Of a DNA stretch of 64,000 bases, positions 51,498-60,409 are shown piece by piece. The translations under genes and the position numbers were made by a program. Position 1 is the stretch's first letter. Each line of letters opens with the position of its first letter. The notes beneath the pieces were generated by a model. It saw nothing but the letters and a program-made list of their open reading frames with translations. It made no database searches and was not told the DNA's origin. The DNA lies in assembly GCA_046349435.1 (NCBI GenBank), contig JAXMCI010000008.1, positions 157,122 to 221,121 of the forward strand, in the 5' to 3' direction. This DNA comes from JAXMCI01 sp046349435. GTDB taxonomy: Bacteria; Pseudomonadota; Alphaproteobacteria; Dongiales; Dongiaceae.

Positions 51498-52475
51498 ATG
51501 CCATTCAAATCCCTGCCGCGGGCGCTGGCGATCGCCGCGCTGCTCGGCTGCACGACGCTCGCGGGCGCACCCGCGCTCGCCGACCAGGCCACCTATTCCA
51601 TCCCCGCCGCGCCGATCTACTACCGCACGGTCAAGATCGACGGCCTCGACATCTTCTACCGCGAGGCCGGGCCGAGGAACGCGCCGGTGATCCTGCTGCT
51701 GCACGGCTTCCCGTCGTCCAGCCACATGTTCCGCGACCTCATCCCCCTGCTCGCCGACAAGTACCACGTGATCGCGCCCGACTATCCGGGCTTCGGCTAC
51801 TCGACGCAGCCCGACCGCGCCCGGTTCCAGTACACGTTCGACAATCTCTACGCGGTCGTCGACAAGTTCACCCGTGCGGTGGGGGCCGAGACCTTCGCGA
51901 TCTACGTCCAGGACTACGGCTCGCCGATCGGCCTGCGCTTCGCCCTGCACCAGCCCGAACGGGTGACGGCGATGATCGTGCAGAACGGCAATGCCTATGA
52001 CGTCGGGCTCGCGCCGATCTGGGATCCGATCAAGGCCTACTGGGCCGAGAACACGCCGGAACGGCGCGAGGCGCTGCGCGACTTCGTCAAGGAGCGCACG
52101 ACCGTGTTCCAGTACAGCGAGGGCGTGCCGGCCGAGCGCCGCAACCCCGATGCCTGGCGCAACGACCAGTGGATCCTCGACCGGCCCGGCAACGAGGAGA
52201 TCCAGCTCGACCTGTTCGGCGACTACCGGAACAACGTGAAGCTCTACCCGGCCTTCCAGGAAAGCTTCCGCCGGCACCAGTTTCCGACGCTGATCGTCTG
52301 GGGCAGGAACGATCCGATCTTCACCGTCCAGGGCGCGGAGGCGTTCAGGACCGACCTGCCCAAGGCCGAGATCCACTATCTCGACGCCGGGCATTTCGCG
52401 CTCGAGACCGACGCGGCCGCGATCGCGGGCTACATCCGCGAGTTCATGCAGCGCGCCGTCAAGGCCCCCGGCTGA
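51498..52475 (+). CDS. Secreted alpha/beta hydrolase, haloalkane dehalogenase/epoxide hydrolase-like
   Basis: 325 residues with a Sec signal peptide (ending near ALA-DQ). Oxyanion region LLHGFPSSSHMFRDL, nucleophile Asp in YVQDYGSPIG (Asp instead of Ser, as in dehalogenases and epoxide hydrolases), an acid near WGRNDPIF and catalytic His in AGHFALE. A cap domain spans about 175-245. ATG 51498 has GAGGAG upstream. Predicted periplasmic hydrolase of an epoxide, ester or halogenated compound. Confidence 0.88.
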   Translation: MPFKSLPRALAIAALLGCTTLAGAPALADQATYSIPAAPIYYRTVKIDGLDIFYREAGPRNAPVILLLHGFPSSSHMFRDLIPLLADKYHVIAPDYPGFGYSTQPDRARFQYTFDNLYAVVDKFTRAVGAETFAIYVQDYGSPIGLRFALHQPERVTAMIVQNGNAYDVGLAPIWDPIKAYWAENTPERREALRDFVKERTTVFQYSEGVPAERRNPDAWRNDQWILDRPGNEEIQLDLFGDYRNNVKLYPAFQESFRRHQFPTLIVWGRNDPIFTVQGAEAFRTDLPKAEIHYLDAGHFALETDAAAIAGYIREFMQRAVKAPG

Positions 52476-52526
52476 CCTCTGCCGGCCCGGTGCCCCGGCC
52501 CGGTGCCTGGCCGGGGTGCCGCCGGC

Positions 52527-53354
52527 TCACCGCCGGTGCCGCGCCTTGTAGGAGAGGTAGAGGATGATCTGGTCGAGATCGTCGTCGCTGAGCGCGTCCC
52601 TGGTGAAGCCCGGCATCTGGCGGGCCGGCCAGTCGCGGACCGAGGCCGGGTCGCGGATGTACTTGCGCAGGATCCCCGCCGCGAAATACTCGGTCGGCGA
52701 CATCGGCCGGTTGAGGTCGGGCCCGACATTGGCGGCGCCGCCGCCGTCGAGCTGGTGGCAGGCGCCGCAGGTCGCGACGAACTTCTGCAGGCCGAGGCGC
52801 AGCGGGTCGTTCGGCGGCACCGAGGAGTCGAGCGCCAGCTGCGGCCAGCGCTTCTCCGGCGGCTCGACCTCGTTCATCGCCGCGACCTGGTAGGGCCACT
52901 GGTCGGCTGGCACGGCGGCGGCGGTCGCGCCCGACCACACCACGGAGAAGGGCCCGGCGCTCTCATGCTTGCCGGGCAGGTTGGGCCAGCGCTGCGCCGG
53001 GTCCTCGACCGTCACCATGGCGACGGCGGCCAGCGGATCCTGGTTCAGCACCATGGTGCCCGGCAGCTGCGCCACGAAGCCGTCGAGCGCCACCACCTCG
53101 AGCGTGTCGTCGGCCTTCATGCCGAGCGGCGCGACCAGCGCCGCCAGCGGCACGGCCCGGTAGGTCATCGGCTTGCCGTAGCCCGGGTCCTTCAGCACCT
53201 TGACCTCGGTGAGGTCGGGCCGCGCCAGCAGGTCGGCCGCGCTGTAGCTGGCCGTGCGGCCGCCGACGGCGAGCTTGAGCGCCGGCCCGGCGGCGACGGC
53301 GGGGGCCAGCCAGGCGGCGAGCCACAAGATCAGGACGAAAACCCCCGCGCGCAT
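52527..53354 (-). CDS. Periplasmic c-type cytochrome with N-terminal sulfite-oxidase-like region
   Basis: 275 residues. Signal peptide (VFVLILWLAAWLAPAVAA), then a domain resembling the Moco-binding-fold region of oxidoreductases (VKVLKDPGYGKPMTYRAVPL, VALDGFVAQLP) without a visible Moco cysteine. The C-terminal cytochrome c has ATCGACHQLDGGG (CxxCH) and axial Met in ARQMPGF. Probably an electron carrier for a periplasmic oxidoreductase. Convergent with the dehalogenase-like gene. Confidence 0.83.
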   Translation of the reverse strand: MRAGVFVLILWLAAWLAPAVAAGPALKLAVGGRTASYSAADLLARPDLTEVKVLKDPGYGKPMTYRAVPLAALVAPLGMKADDTLEVVALDGFVAQLPGTMVLNQDPLAAVAMVTVEDPAQRWPNLPGKHESAGPFSVVWSGATAAAVPADQWPYQVAAMNEVEPPEKRWPQLALDSSVPPNDPLRLGLQKFVATCGACHQLDGGGAANVGPDLNRPMSPTEYFAAGILRKYIRDPASVRDWPARQMPGFTRDALSDDDLDQIILYLSYKARHRR

Positions 53355-53522
53355 GCCTGCCCCCGCTCTCCACCCCGGCGCGTGGGGGACTATGCACGGC
53401 TTTCCCCAGCCTCGCCAGGGCTTCCGGCCGAAGCCGGGCAGGCGCGACAGCGGCGTCGTTGCCGCCGACCGGTCGGGCTGCTAGGAGAGGCGGCCCGCCA
53501 TCGGCTGGGAAGGGGACCCCGC

Positions 53523-54101
53523 TTGCTCCGCCGCCTCTACGACTGGGCCATCGAGATGGCCGGCCGGCCGCAGGCCATGCCGGTGCTGGCCGCGATCTCC
53601 TTCGCCGAGAGCTCGTTCTTCCCGGTGCCGCCCGACGTCATGCTGGTGCCGATGGTGCTGCGGCGCCGCGACAGGGCCTGGCGGATCGCCGCGGTCTGCA
53701 CCATCGCCTCGGTGCTGGGCGGCCTGCTCGGCTACGCCATCGGCCACCTGCTCTATGCCGGGTTCGGCGAGCGGGTGATCGCCTTCTACGGCCTGCAGCA
53801 GAAGTTCCTCGACTTCCAGGAGACGCTGGCCCGCTGGGGCTTCCTGCTGATCCTCGCCAAGGGGCTGACGCCGATCCCCTTCAAGCTGGTAACCATCGCC
53901 TGCGGCGTCGGCGGCTACGATCTCGGGCTGTTCGTGCTCGCCGCGGCGATCACCCGGGGCGGGCGGTTCTTCATCGAGGCGGCGCTGCTGCGGCGCTTCG
54001 GCGAGCCGATCCGCACGTTCATCGAGCGCTATCTCACCCTGATCACCACGGGGGTGCTGGTGGCGATCGTGCTCGGCTTCGTGATGTTCCGCTATCTCTG
54101 A
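53523..54101 (+). CDS. YqaA/DedA-type VTT-domain membrane protein
   Basis: 192 residues. Starts at TTG 53523, giving LLRRLYDWAIEMAGRPQAMPVL, six to seven bases after AAGGGG. SNARE-associated/VTT features: FAESSFFPVPPDVMLVPM, then a G-rich LGGLLGYAIGHLLY and TPIPFKLVTIACGVGGY. Family members are putative lipid scramblase-like or transport proteins. Thirteen bases before dsbB, likely co-transcribed. Confidence 0.87.
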   Translation: MLRRLYDWAIEMAGRPQAMPVLAAISFAESSFFPVPPDVMLVPMVLRRRDRAWRIAAVCTIASVLGGLLGYAIGHLLYAGFGERVIAFYGLQQKFLDFQETLARWGFLLILAKGLTPIPFKLVTIACGVGGYDLGLFVLAAAITRGGRFFIEAALLRRFGEPIRTFIERYLTLITTGVLVAIVLGFVMFRYL

Positions 54102-54114
54102 GGCGCCGGCCATC

Positions 54115-54612
54115 ATGCTCGCTCCCCCGGACTTTCCGCGACGCCTGGCGCTGCTGGTCATGCTGGCCGGCATCCTGGCGCTCGGCACCGCGTTCCTCGC
54201 CCAGTTCGTCGGCGGGCTGGCGCCGTGCGAGCTCTGCCTGTGGCAGCGCTATCCCTACGGCGTGGCGATCGGGCTGGCCGCGCTCGCCATGGTCTTCGCG
54301 CCTTCGGCCGGCGCCGCCAGGGTCTTCCTGGCGCTGGCCGCGCTGGCGATCCTGGCCAGCGCCGGCATCGCCGCCTTCCATGTCGGGGTCGAGCAGAAAT
54401 GGTGGCAGGGCCTCGCCTCCTGCTCCGGCACCATCAACCTCAAGGGCTCGGCCACCGACCTCGCGCGGCAGCTCACGGCGGCCCCGGTGGTGCGCTGCGA
54501 CGCGGTGCCCTGGTCGCTGTTCGGCATCTCGATGGCCGGCTACAATTTCCTCTTCGCGACCGCGGTCGGGCTGCTGACCTTCTGGGCGGCGACGCGCACC
54601 GCCAGGAGCTAG
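54115..54612 (+). CDS. dsbB: Disulfide bond formation protein B
   Basis: 165 residues, four predicted membrane helices. The first periplasmic loop has the redox pair APCELCLWQR; the second loop has CSGTINLKG and APVVRCDAVPW. These are the two cysteine pairs of DsbB, which reoxidises DsbA using ubiquinone. Lies between the VTT gene and coq7, a sensible neighbourhood for quinone-linked oxidation. Confidence 0.92.
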   Translation: MLAPPDFPRRLALLVMLAGILALGTAFLAQFVGGLAPCELCLWQRYPYGVAIGLAALAMVFAPSAGAARVFLALAALAILASAGIAAFHVGVEQKWWQGLASCSGTINLKGSATDLARQLTAAPVVRCDAVPWSLFGISMAGYNFLFATAVGLLTFWAATRTARS

Positions 54613-54630
54613 GAGCCAGGAGCTAATACG

Positions 54631-55212
54631 ATGGACGGGACCGGGGAGCCACGGCCGCCCAGGCGGCACACCGCGGAGGGGCTGCTGCCCGGCGGCCCGA
54701 CGGCGGCCGAGCTGGTCGCCCGGATGATCCGCGTCGACCATGCCGGCGAGTACGGCGCCAAGCGCATCTACGAGGGCCAGCTGGCGGTGCTCGGCCGCCG
54801 GCCGGAAGGGCCGGTGATCCGCCGCATGGCGGCGCAGGAGCAGCGCCATCTCGACAGCTTCGAGCGGCTGCTGCCGGCCCGCCGGGTGCGGCCGACCGCC
54901 CTGCAGCCCTTCTGGCACGTCGCCGGCTACGCGCTGGGCGCCGCCACCGCGCTGCTCGGCAAGGAGGCGGCGATGGCCTGCACGGTGGCGGTCGAGGAGG
55001 TGATCGACGAGCACTATGGCCGGCAGGCGGCAGCGCTCGGCGAGGACGAGGCGCCGCTCCGCGCGGTGATCGAGGAGTTCCGCGCCGACGAGAACGAGCA
55101 TCGCGCCATCGGCGAGGCGGAGGGCGCCGCCAACGCGCCCGCCTATGGCGCGCTGACCGGCGCCATCAAGGCCGGCGCGCGGCTGGCGATCTGGCTCAGC
55201 GAGCGGATCTGA
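54631..55212 (+). CDS. coq7: Demethoxyubiquinone hydroxylase (Coq7 family)
   Basis: 193 residues, di-iron monooxygenase of ubiquinone synthesis. Iron ligands visible as Glu in RVDHAGEYGA, ExxH in EQRHLD, VEEVIDEHY and DENEH. Two in-tandem copies of GCCAGGAGCTA (54601-54611, 54615-54625) duplicate the ribosome-binding region. The last 17 bases overlap the convergent aminotransferase gene. Confidence 0.93.
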   Translation: MDGTGEPRPPRRHTAEGLLPGGPTAAELVARMIRVDHAGEYGAKRIYEGQLAVLGRRPEGPVIRRMAAQEQRHLDSFERLLPARRVRPTALQPFWHVAGYALGAATALLGKEAAMACTVAVEEVIDEHYGRQAAALGEDEAPLRAVIEEFRADENEHRAIGEAEGAANAPAYGALTGAIKAGARLAIWLSERI

Positions 55213-56476
55213 TCGCGCCGTCGAGCACGTCCAGCAGCCGGTCGATCTCGCCTTCCGTGTTGTAGTGCGCCGGGCCGATGCGCAGCGCCCCGCCGCGCCC
55301 CAGCAATCCCAGCCGGCGCATCACCTCGACCGCGTAGTTGTGCCCGTCCCAGACGAAGATCCCGTGGTCGGCGCAGGCCTGGGCCAGCGCCGCCGGCGGC
55401 AGCCGGTCGTGGGTCAGCGAGACGGTCGGCACCCGCCGGTCGAGCGCGGCGGGATCGGCGATGCCGCGCACCGTGACGCCCGGCAGCCCCGTCAGCCCGT
55501 CGAGCAGCCGGCGGCAGAGCGCCGCCTCCCAGGGCACCAGCGCCGCCCAGGCGGCGCGCAGCGCCCGCCGGCGCGGGCTCTCGCCCGGCAGCGGCGCCAG
55601 GGCCGGTCCCATCGCCTCGCCGACCCAGGCGAGATACTCGACGGCGCCGAGCGTCCCGGCCATGCCCTCGTGGCTGAGCGTGCCGGTCTCGGCGCGGTCG
55701 GGCATGGCCGCGCCGGCCGGGCGGACCTTGAAGGCGGGCAGCGCCTCGAGCAGGCCGGGCCGGGCCCACAGCACGCCCTGGTGCGGCCCGAAGAACTTGT
55801 AGGGCGAGCAGGCGAGCAGGTCGCAGCCGAGCGCCGCCACGTCGATCAGCCCGTGCGGCGCGTACTGCACGGCATCGACGAAGACCAGGGCGCGCGGCGC
55901 CAGCGCGCGCACCGCGGCGACGATCGCCGGCAGGTCGTTGACGGTGCCGAGCGCGTTGCTGGCGTAGCCCACCGCGACCAGCCGGGTACGCGGCCCGAGC
56001 AGCGCCGGCAGGCCGGCAAGGTCGAGCTCGTAGCGCTCGGGGTCGAGGTCGATCCAGCGCACCGCCGCGCCGCGCTCGCGCGCCGCCATCAGCCAGGGCG
56101 CGATGTTGGCGTCGTGGTCGAGGCGCGTCACCACGACCTCGTCGCCGGCGCCCCAGCCGGCCGACAGCGCGCGCGAGACGTGGAAGGTCAGCGAGGTCAT
56201 GTTCTGGCCGAAGACGATGGCGTCGCCGGAGCCGGCGCCGAGCAGGTCGGCCATCGCCTGGCGGGCCGCGGCGACCGTCTCGCCGGCCGCCAGCGAGGTG
56301 ACGAAGCGGCCGCCGAGATTGGCGTTGGCGCGGACCAGGCACTCGGTCGTGCGCTCGAGCACGGCGCGCGGCACCTGGGTGCCGGCCGGGTTGTCGAGGT
56401 AGATCTGCGGCCGGCCGCCGTCGGTCAGGCCGAGCGCCGGGAACTCGGCGCGCAGCCGATGGATGTCGAGGGTCAT
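55196..56476 (-). CDS. Cysteine desulfurase-like class V aminotransferase
   Basis: 426 residues, fold type I PLP enzyme. DNPAGTQVPRAV at the N-terminus, PLP Asp in FVDAVQYAPHG and Schiff-base Lys in SPYKFFGPHQG, of the type called cysteine desulfurase-like protein (SufS/CsdA relatives). RRLGLLGRGGALRIGPAHYNT is a common C-terminal feature. Sulfur or amine transfer is likely; no Suf/Isc genes nearby. Overlaps coq7 tail to tail. Confidence 0.9.
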   Translation of the reverse strand: MTLDIHRLRAEFPALGLTDGGRPQIYLDNPAGTQVPRAVLERTTECLVRANANLGGRFVTSLAAGETVAAARQAMADLLGAGSGDAIVFGQNMTSLTFHVSRALSAGWGAGDEVVVTRLDHDANIAPWLMAARERGAAVRWIDLDPERYELDLAGLPALLGPRTRLVAVGYASNALGTVNDLPAIVAAVRALAPRALVFVDAVQYAPHGLIDVAALGCDLLACSPYKFFGPHQGVLWARPGLLEALPAFKVRPAGAAMPDRAETGTLSHEGMAGTLGAVEYLAWVGEAMGPALAPLPGESPRRRALRAAWAALVPWEAALCRRLLDGLTGLPGVTVRGIADPAALDRRVPTVSLTHDRLPPAALAQACADHGIFVWDGHNYAVEVMRRLGLLGRGGALRIGPAHYNTEGEIDRLLDVLDGAIRSAR

Positions 56477-56486
56477 GGGGCCCGCC

Positions 56487-57050
56487 TCAGTTGGGATCCA
56501 GCTCGCTGTCCCAGTAGAGGAAGTCGCGCCAGCTCTCATGCAGGTAGTTGGGCGGGAAGTGCCGCCCGTTCTCCTGCAGCAGGTGGGTCGAGGGCTGGTC
56601 CGGCCGGCGCCGGGGGAACATCTGCGCCTCCTGCGGCAGGCGGCTGCCCTTGGTCAGGTTGCAGGCCTGGCAGGCGGTGACGACGTTGCCCCAGGTGGTG
56701 CGGCCGCCGCGCGAGCGCGGGATGACGTGGTCGAAGGTCAGCTCCGGCGCGGCGTGGGACACCCCGCAATACTGGCAGGCGAAGCGGTCGCGCAGGAAGA
56801 CGTTGAACCGGGTGAAGGCCGGGCGCCGGGCGAGCGGCACGAACTCCTTCAACGAGATGACGCTGGGCAGGCGCATCTCGAAGCTCGGGCTGCGCACCAC
56901 CCGGTCATATTCGGAGATGATGTTGACCCGGTCGAGGAAGACCGCCTTGACGGCCTCCTGCCACGGCCAAAGCGAGAGCGGGAAGTAGCTCAGCGGCCGG
57001 AAATCGGCGTTGAGCACCAGGGCGGGACTACTGTCAGGGGATGCCGACAA
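56487..57050 (-). CDS. HNH endonuclease family protein
   Basis: 187 residues. Two CxxC zinc pairs (CQYCG and CQACN) frame the HNH core ELTFDHVIPRSRGGRTTWGN. N-terminal segment ALVLNADFRPLSYFPLSLWPWQEAV is typical of the stand-alone alphaproteobacterial family. A TTG at 57050 is preceded by GGAGGT with six-base spacing and fits the family N-terminus better than GTG 57095. Possible nuclease in DNA repair or restriction; role not established. Confidence 0.88.
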   Translation of the reverse strand: MSASPDSSPALVLNADFRPLSYFPLSLWPWQEAVKAVFLDRVNIISEYDRVVRSPSFEMRLPSVISLKEFVPLARRPAFTRFNVFLRDRFACQYCGVSHAAPELTFDHVIPRSRGGRTTWGNVVTACQACNLTKGSRLPQEAQMFPRRRPDQPSTHLLQENGRHFPPNYLHESWRDFLYWDSELDPN

Positions 57051-57179
57051 GCGGCCTACCTCCGTCGTCCGAACGTGGCCAGCCGCGGGCGCCACCCCGC
57101 CTGCCGCCCTCAGGATTAACGGAGCGCTGTGGAAAACTCAAGATCTGGTAGCCGGCCCGCGACAATCTTCATTGCCTTG

Positions 57180-57857
57180 TCACGAAACGGTGCCGGCGGC
57201 GGCGAAGGCCTCGGCCAGGAACTGGCCGCCGGCGCGCAGGCCCGCCTCGTCGATGCTGTGGGCGAGCCCGGGCCGGGCCAGCGTGCGCACCGGCAGGCCG
57301 GCGGCGGCCAGCCCGGCCTCGGCGGCGGCCAGCGACTCGATCGGCACCACCGTGTCGGCCTCGCCATGGACCAGCAGCACCGGCGGGCGCGAGCGCGCCT
57401 CCGCCGCCAGCGCCTCGCCGTCGACCAGCGCGCCGGAGAAGCCGACGACCCCGGCGACGGCGCGGGCCCGGCGCGGCGCCACCTGCAGCGCCATCATGCT
57501 GCCCTGCGAGAAGCCGACCAGCGCCAGCGACGCCTCGGAGAGCTTGTGGCGCTCGAGCTCCTCGTCGATGAAGGCGTCGAGCAGGTTGGCCGCCGCCCGC
57601 GCCCCGGCGACGATCGCCGCCTGCTCCAGCCCCTGGAAGCCGAACCACTGCCAGCCGAAGCCCATCTCGCAGGGGAAGGGCGCATCGGGCGAGACGAAGG
57701 CGCAGTCCGGCAGCGCCTGCGCCCAGTAGGGCGCGAGGCCGAGCAGGTCCTGCCCGTCCGCCCCGTAGCCGTGCAGGAACATCACCAGCCGGCGCGGCGC
57801 CCCGCCGCGGGCCGGCGGCCGGCGATGGGCGGTGAGGGAGAGGGCGGGGATCGGCAT
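57180..57857 (-). CDS. Carboxylesterase/phospholipase family (YpfH-like) hydrolase
   Basis: 225 residues, cytosolic alpha/beta hydrolase. Oxyanion HGYGADG, nucleophile Ser in GFSQGSMMAL, acid Asp in HGEADTVVP and His in GLAHSIDEAG. Short single-domain form close to YpfH and acyl-protein thioesterases. Stand-alone; divergent from the toxin gene. Confidence 0.9.
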   Translation of the reverse strand: MPIPALSLTAHRRPPARGGAPRRLVMFLHGYGADGQDLLGLAPYWAQALPDCAFVSPDAPFPCEMGFGWQWFGFQGLEQAAIVAGARAAANLLDAFIDEELERHKLSEASLALVGFSQGSMMALQVAPRRARAVAGVVGFSGALVDGEALAAEARSRPPVLLVHGEADTVVPIESLAAAEAGLAAAGLPVRTLARPGLAHSIDEAGLRAGGQFLAEAFAAAGTVS

Positions 57858-57933
57858 GGGGCGGCACCTCGTCAGCGGGGAGACCCCGCCTGTTTAGCGA
57901 ACCTCGCGCGCCGTCGCCAGCCATGCCCTTGAC

Positions 57934-57956
57934 GGCATATGCCTTTGAGAGCATAT
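57934..57956. promoter_or_regulatory. Operator-like palindromes before the toxin gene
   Basis: GGCATATGCC (57934-57943) is a perfect palindrome, and ATATGC (57937-57942) also pairs with GCATAT (57951-57956). The cluster ends just before the ATG at 57959. Toxin-antitoxin operons are normally autoregulated through such sites by the antitoxin. Confidence 0.5.
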
Positions 57957-57958
57957 CA

Positions 57959-58331
57959 ATGAGTGTGTGGGTCGTCGATCTGGCGCCGGAATTCGAGCCG
58001 GAGCTTCGCGCGATGGTCGCGGAGGCCCGGATTGAGCTGCTGGCGCAGGCACGCGTTCTCGAGCGCTTCGGTCCGAGCGCGGGTCGGCCGCGTGTCGACA
58101 CCCTCAAGGGATCGCGGCATGCGAACATGGGAGCTGCGCTTCGATGCCGCGGGCGGCGTCTGGCGCGTCGCCTTCGCGTTCGATCCGGCTCGCAAGGCAA
58201 TCCTGCTCGTCGCCGGCGACAAGAGCGGCCGCGGGCAGGCCGCCTTCTATCGCGGCCTGATTGCGACGGCCGATCGGCAGTTCGATGCCCGCTTGGCGCG
58301 GCTTCGAACCCACAAGCGAGGGTCTAGATGA
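57959..58331 (+). pseudogene. RelE/HigB-like (Gp49-type) toxin, frameshifted
   Basis: The first frame gives SVWVVDLAPEFEPELRAM to PRVDTLKGSRHANM. The other frame continues with ELRFDAAGGVWRVAFAFDP, LLVAGDKSGRGQAAFYRGLI and the C-terminal stop at 58331. At about 58127-58131 two bases are missing, or one inserted, between ATG and GAG (family pattern HANMKELRF). Otherwise it is a full ribosome-dependent or phage-derived toxin of about 123 residues. Its stop overlaps the antitoxin ATG (ATGA), as in intact modules. Confidence 0.7.
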
Positions 58332-58683
58332 AGGAGAGCACGCGGCGATCCCTCGATGAGGTGATCGCATCCCTTCCGCCGAGGAGCGGTCACGGATTGC
58401 CTCTCGCGCCGAGGAGCTGATCGCGCAGGAGATGTCGCTGCAGGAGCTTCGCCGCGCTGTCGGAAAAACCCAGGCGGCGGTGGCAAAGCGCCTGAAGGTC
58501 GGCCAGGACGCCGTGTCGAAGCTGGAAACGCGGAGCGACATGTACATTTCGACGCTGCGCAACGTGCTCCGCGCCATGGGCGGCGAGCTCGACCTGATCG
58601 TCCATTTCCCGGACCGCCCCGCAGTGCGCCTCGAAGAGCTGGGGAGCATCAGCCCGCGCCGGAAGCGACGGCCAGCGGCGTGA
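58328..58683 (+). pseudogene. XRE-family antitoxin, frameshifted
   Basis: ATG 58328 gives MKESTRRSLDEVIASLPP; after a missing base at about 58378-58381 the next frame continues EERSRIASRAEELIAQEM and the HTH domain (KTQAAVAKRLKVGQDAVSKLE) to the stop at 58683. An internal ATG at 58432 could still start an 83-residue protein holding the whole HTH. As written, both genes of the module are broken, yet the rest is intact in sequence. Confidence 0.68.
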
Positions 58684-58904
58684 AGATCGGCGGCGGGCGA
58701 GCTGATTGCAGCCTGGGCCATCTTCTTATCGCGAATGAGAGCACGGCAACGCGCATGGGGGAGCATGCGTCAGTGAGGCGCGGCGAAGAGGTGCGCGGGC
58801 CTCGTCAGGACGCCCCTCAGGTCTCCGCGTGCCGATCTTACCGGCTCACCCGGGGTCCGGGCCCCATGCTTCGAGCCCTTCATTCCTTGAGAAGAGCCTG
58901 CTTC

Positions 58905-59741
58905 TCAGCCCTCGGCGCGCTCGGCGACCGTCGTCTTGTCGTGCTCCGGCTGCATGAAGCTGCGGGTGCGGCCGGCCAGCGTCAGGCCGAGCTCCTTCAA
59001 CCGGGAATCGGGCAGGCGGGCGAGCGGCGTGTAGCCGGGATGGTGATGCGGCTTGTAGGGGTCGTTGGTCGCCTTGTTGTAGCAGCAGAGCAGCAGGTTG
59101 CGCGGCCGGTCGGAGCGGTTCGGCGCCGAGGTGTGCAGCAGGTTGCAGTGGAAGAACAGCGCGTCGCCCGGCGCCATCTCGCAATGGACGTGCTCCAGCA
59201 CCTTCTGCGCCTCGGCGACGCGCTCCGGGTCGGCGCCGGTCTGGCCGCCGACGCGGCCATGGTCGAGCCGGCCGAGCCGGTGGCTGCCGCGCAGCACCTC
59301 GAGGCAGCCGTTCTCGCGCGTCGCGCCGTCGACCGCGATCGCCACCGAGAGCAGGTCGGGGAACAGGCAGCCATTGCTGTACCAGTAGCCGTAATCCTGG
59401 TGCCAGTCCCAGGCGCCGCCGCCGCGCGGCTGCTTCATCGTCAGCTTGGAGTGGTAGTGATAGACCTCGCCGCCGAGCAGCCGCTCGGCACCGCCGACCA
59501 GCCGCTCGCCGCGGGCGACCGCGCCGAACAGGTCGTCGCCGGGGTGGTTCCACAGCGCCAGCTGGGTGCTGCCGCCCTGGCTGTCGGCGACGCGCAGCAC
59601 GTTGGCGCGGATGCCCTCGTCGGCCAGGATCGCCTGCTGCAGCAGGGCCGCCTCCCCGGCGTCGTAGAAGGCGCGCTTCATGACGTAGCCGTCGCGGTGG
59701 AAGGCGGCCTCGTCCTCGGCGGTCAGCGCGGGATAGGGCAT
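58905..59741 (-). CDS. Phytanoyl-CoA dioxygenase (PhyH) family protein
   Basis: 278 residues, Fe(II)/2-oxoglutarate oxygenase. The iron HxD is in WDWHQDYGYW and the second His in LLHTSAPN; the 2-oxoglutarate Arg is nearby in RSDRPR. Such enzymes hydroxylate acyl-CoAs or small molecules. GAGGAGGAA upstream of ATG 59741. Lies 14 bases after the AlkA-like gene on the same strand, so it is probably the last gene of the adenine deaminase operon. Confidence 0.88.
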   Translation of the reverse strand: MPYPALTAEDEAAFHRDGYVMKRAFYDAGEAALLQQAILADEGIRANVLRVADSQGGSTQLALWNHPGDDLFGAVARGERLVGGAERLLGGEVYHYHSKLTMKQPRGGGAWDWHQDYGYWYSNGCLFPDLLSVAIAVDGATRENGCLEVLRGSHRLGRLDHGRVGGQTGADPERVAEAQKVLEHVHCEMAPGDALFFHCNLLHTSAPNRSDRPRNLLLCCYNKATNDPYKPHHHPGYTPLARLPDSRLKELGLTLAGRTRSFMQPEHDKTTVAERAEG

Positions 59742-59755
59742 CGGCCTTCCTCCTC

Positions 59756-60409
59756 TCAGAGCGGCGCGCCGGGGGCGGCGCTGCGCCGGGTCCACCCATA
59801 GTAGTGCCAGAGCAGCCGGGCGGCGACGCTGCGCCAGGGGCGCCAGGCCTCCGACCGCTCGCGCAGCTGGCGCGGCGTCGGGCGCGCCTCGGCGCCGTCG
59901 GCGCGCTGCAGCCCGAGCAGCAGGCCGAGATCGTCGGCCGGCATGACGTCGGGCCGGTTGAGGGCGAACAGCAGATAGACCTCGGCGCTCCACCGCCCGA
60001 GGCCCTTGAGCGCGACCAGCGCCTCGATCGCCGCCTCGTCGGGCGCGCCGGCCAGCGCCGCGAGGTCGAGCCCGCCCGAGAGCACCGCCTCGGCCAGGCC
60101 GCGGCCGTAGCGCATCTTGGCCCGGCTGAACCCAACGGCGCCCAGCGCCGCGTCGTCCAGCGCGAGGAAGGCGGCCGGCTCGATGCGCCCGGCAAGCGCC
60201 GCCTCGAGCCGGCCGGCGATGGCGCGGGCCGAGGCGGTCGAGACCTGCTGGGCGAGGATGATGTCGAGCAGCGCCGGGAAGCCGGGCGGGCGGTGCCGCG
60301 GCGGCGGCCGGCCGGCCTCGGCCAGCGCGCGGGCCAGCGCCGGGTCGGCCGCCGCCAGCCGGTTGAGCGCGCGAGTGAGGCGCGCGCCCTCGATCGGTGG
60401 CCCGCTCAC
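59756..60409 (-). CDS. DNA-3-methyladenine glycosylase (AlkA-like)
   Basis: 217 residues, HhH-GPD superfamily. Contains the helix-hairpin-helix LKGLGRWSAEVYLLFAL and the catalytic Asp in VMPADDLGLL. N-terminal FPALLDIILAQQVSTASA is standard for AlkA-type glycosylases that release 3-methyladenine from DNA. GTG 60409 overlaps the Rieske gene stop (GTGA). Short compared with full AlkA (no N-terminal domain), as for Mag1-like enzymes. Confidence 0.9.
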   Translation of the reverse strand: MSGPPIEGARLTRALNRLAAADPALARALAEAGRPPPRHRPPGFPALLDIILAQQVSTASARAIAGRLEAALAGRIEPAAFLALDDAALGAVGFSRAKMRYGRGLAEAVLSGGLDLAALAGAPDEAAIEALVALKGLGRWSAEVYLLFALNRPDVMPADDLGLLLGLQRADGAEARPTPRQLRERSEAWRPWRSVAARLLWHYYGWTRRSAAPGAPL

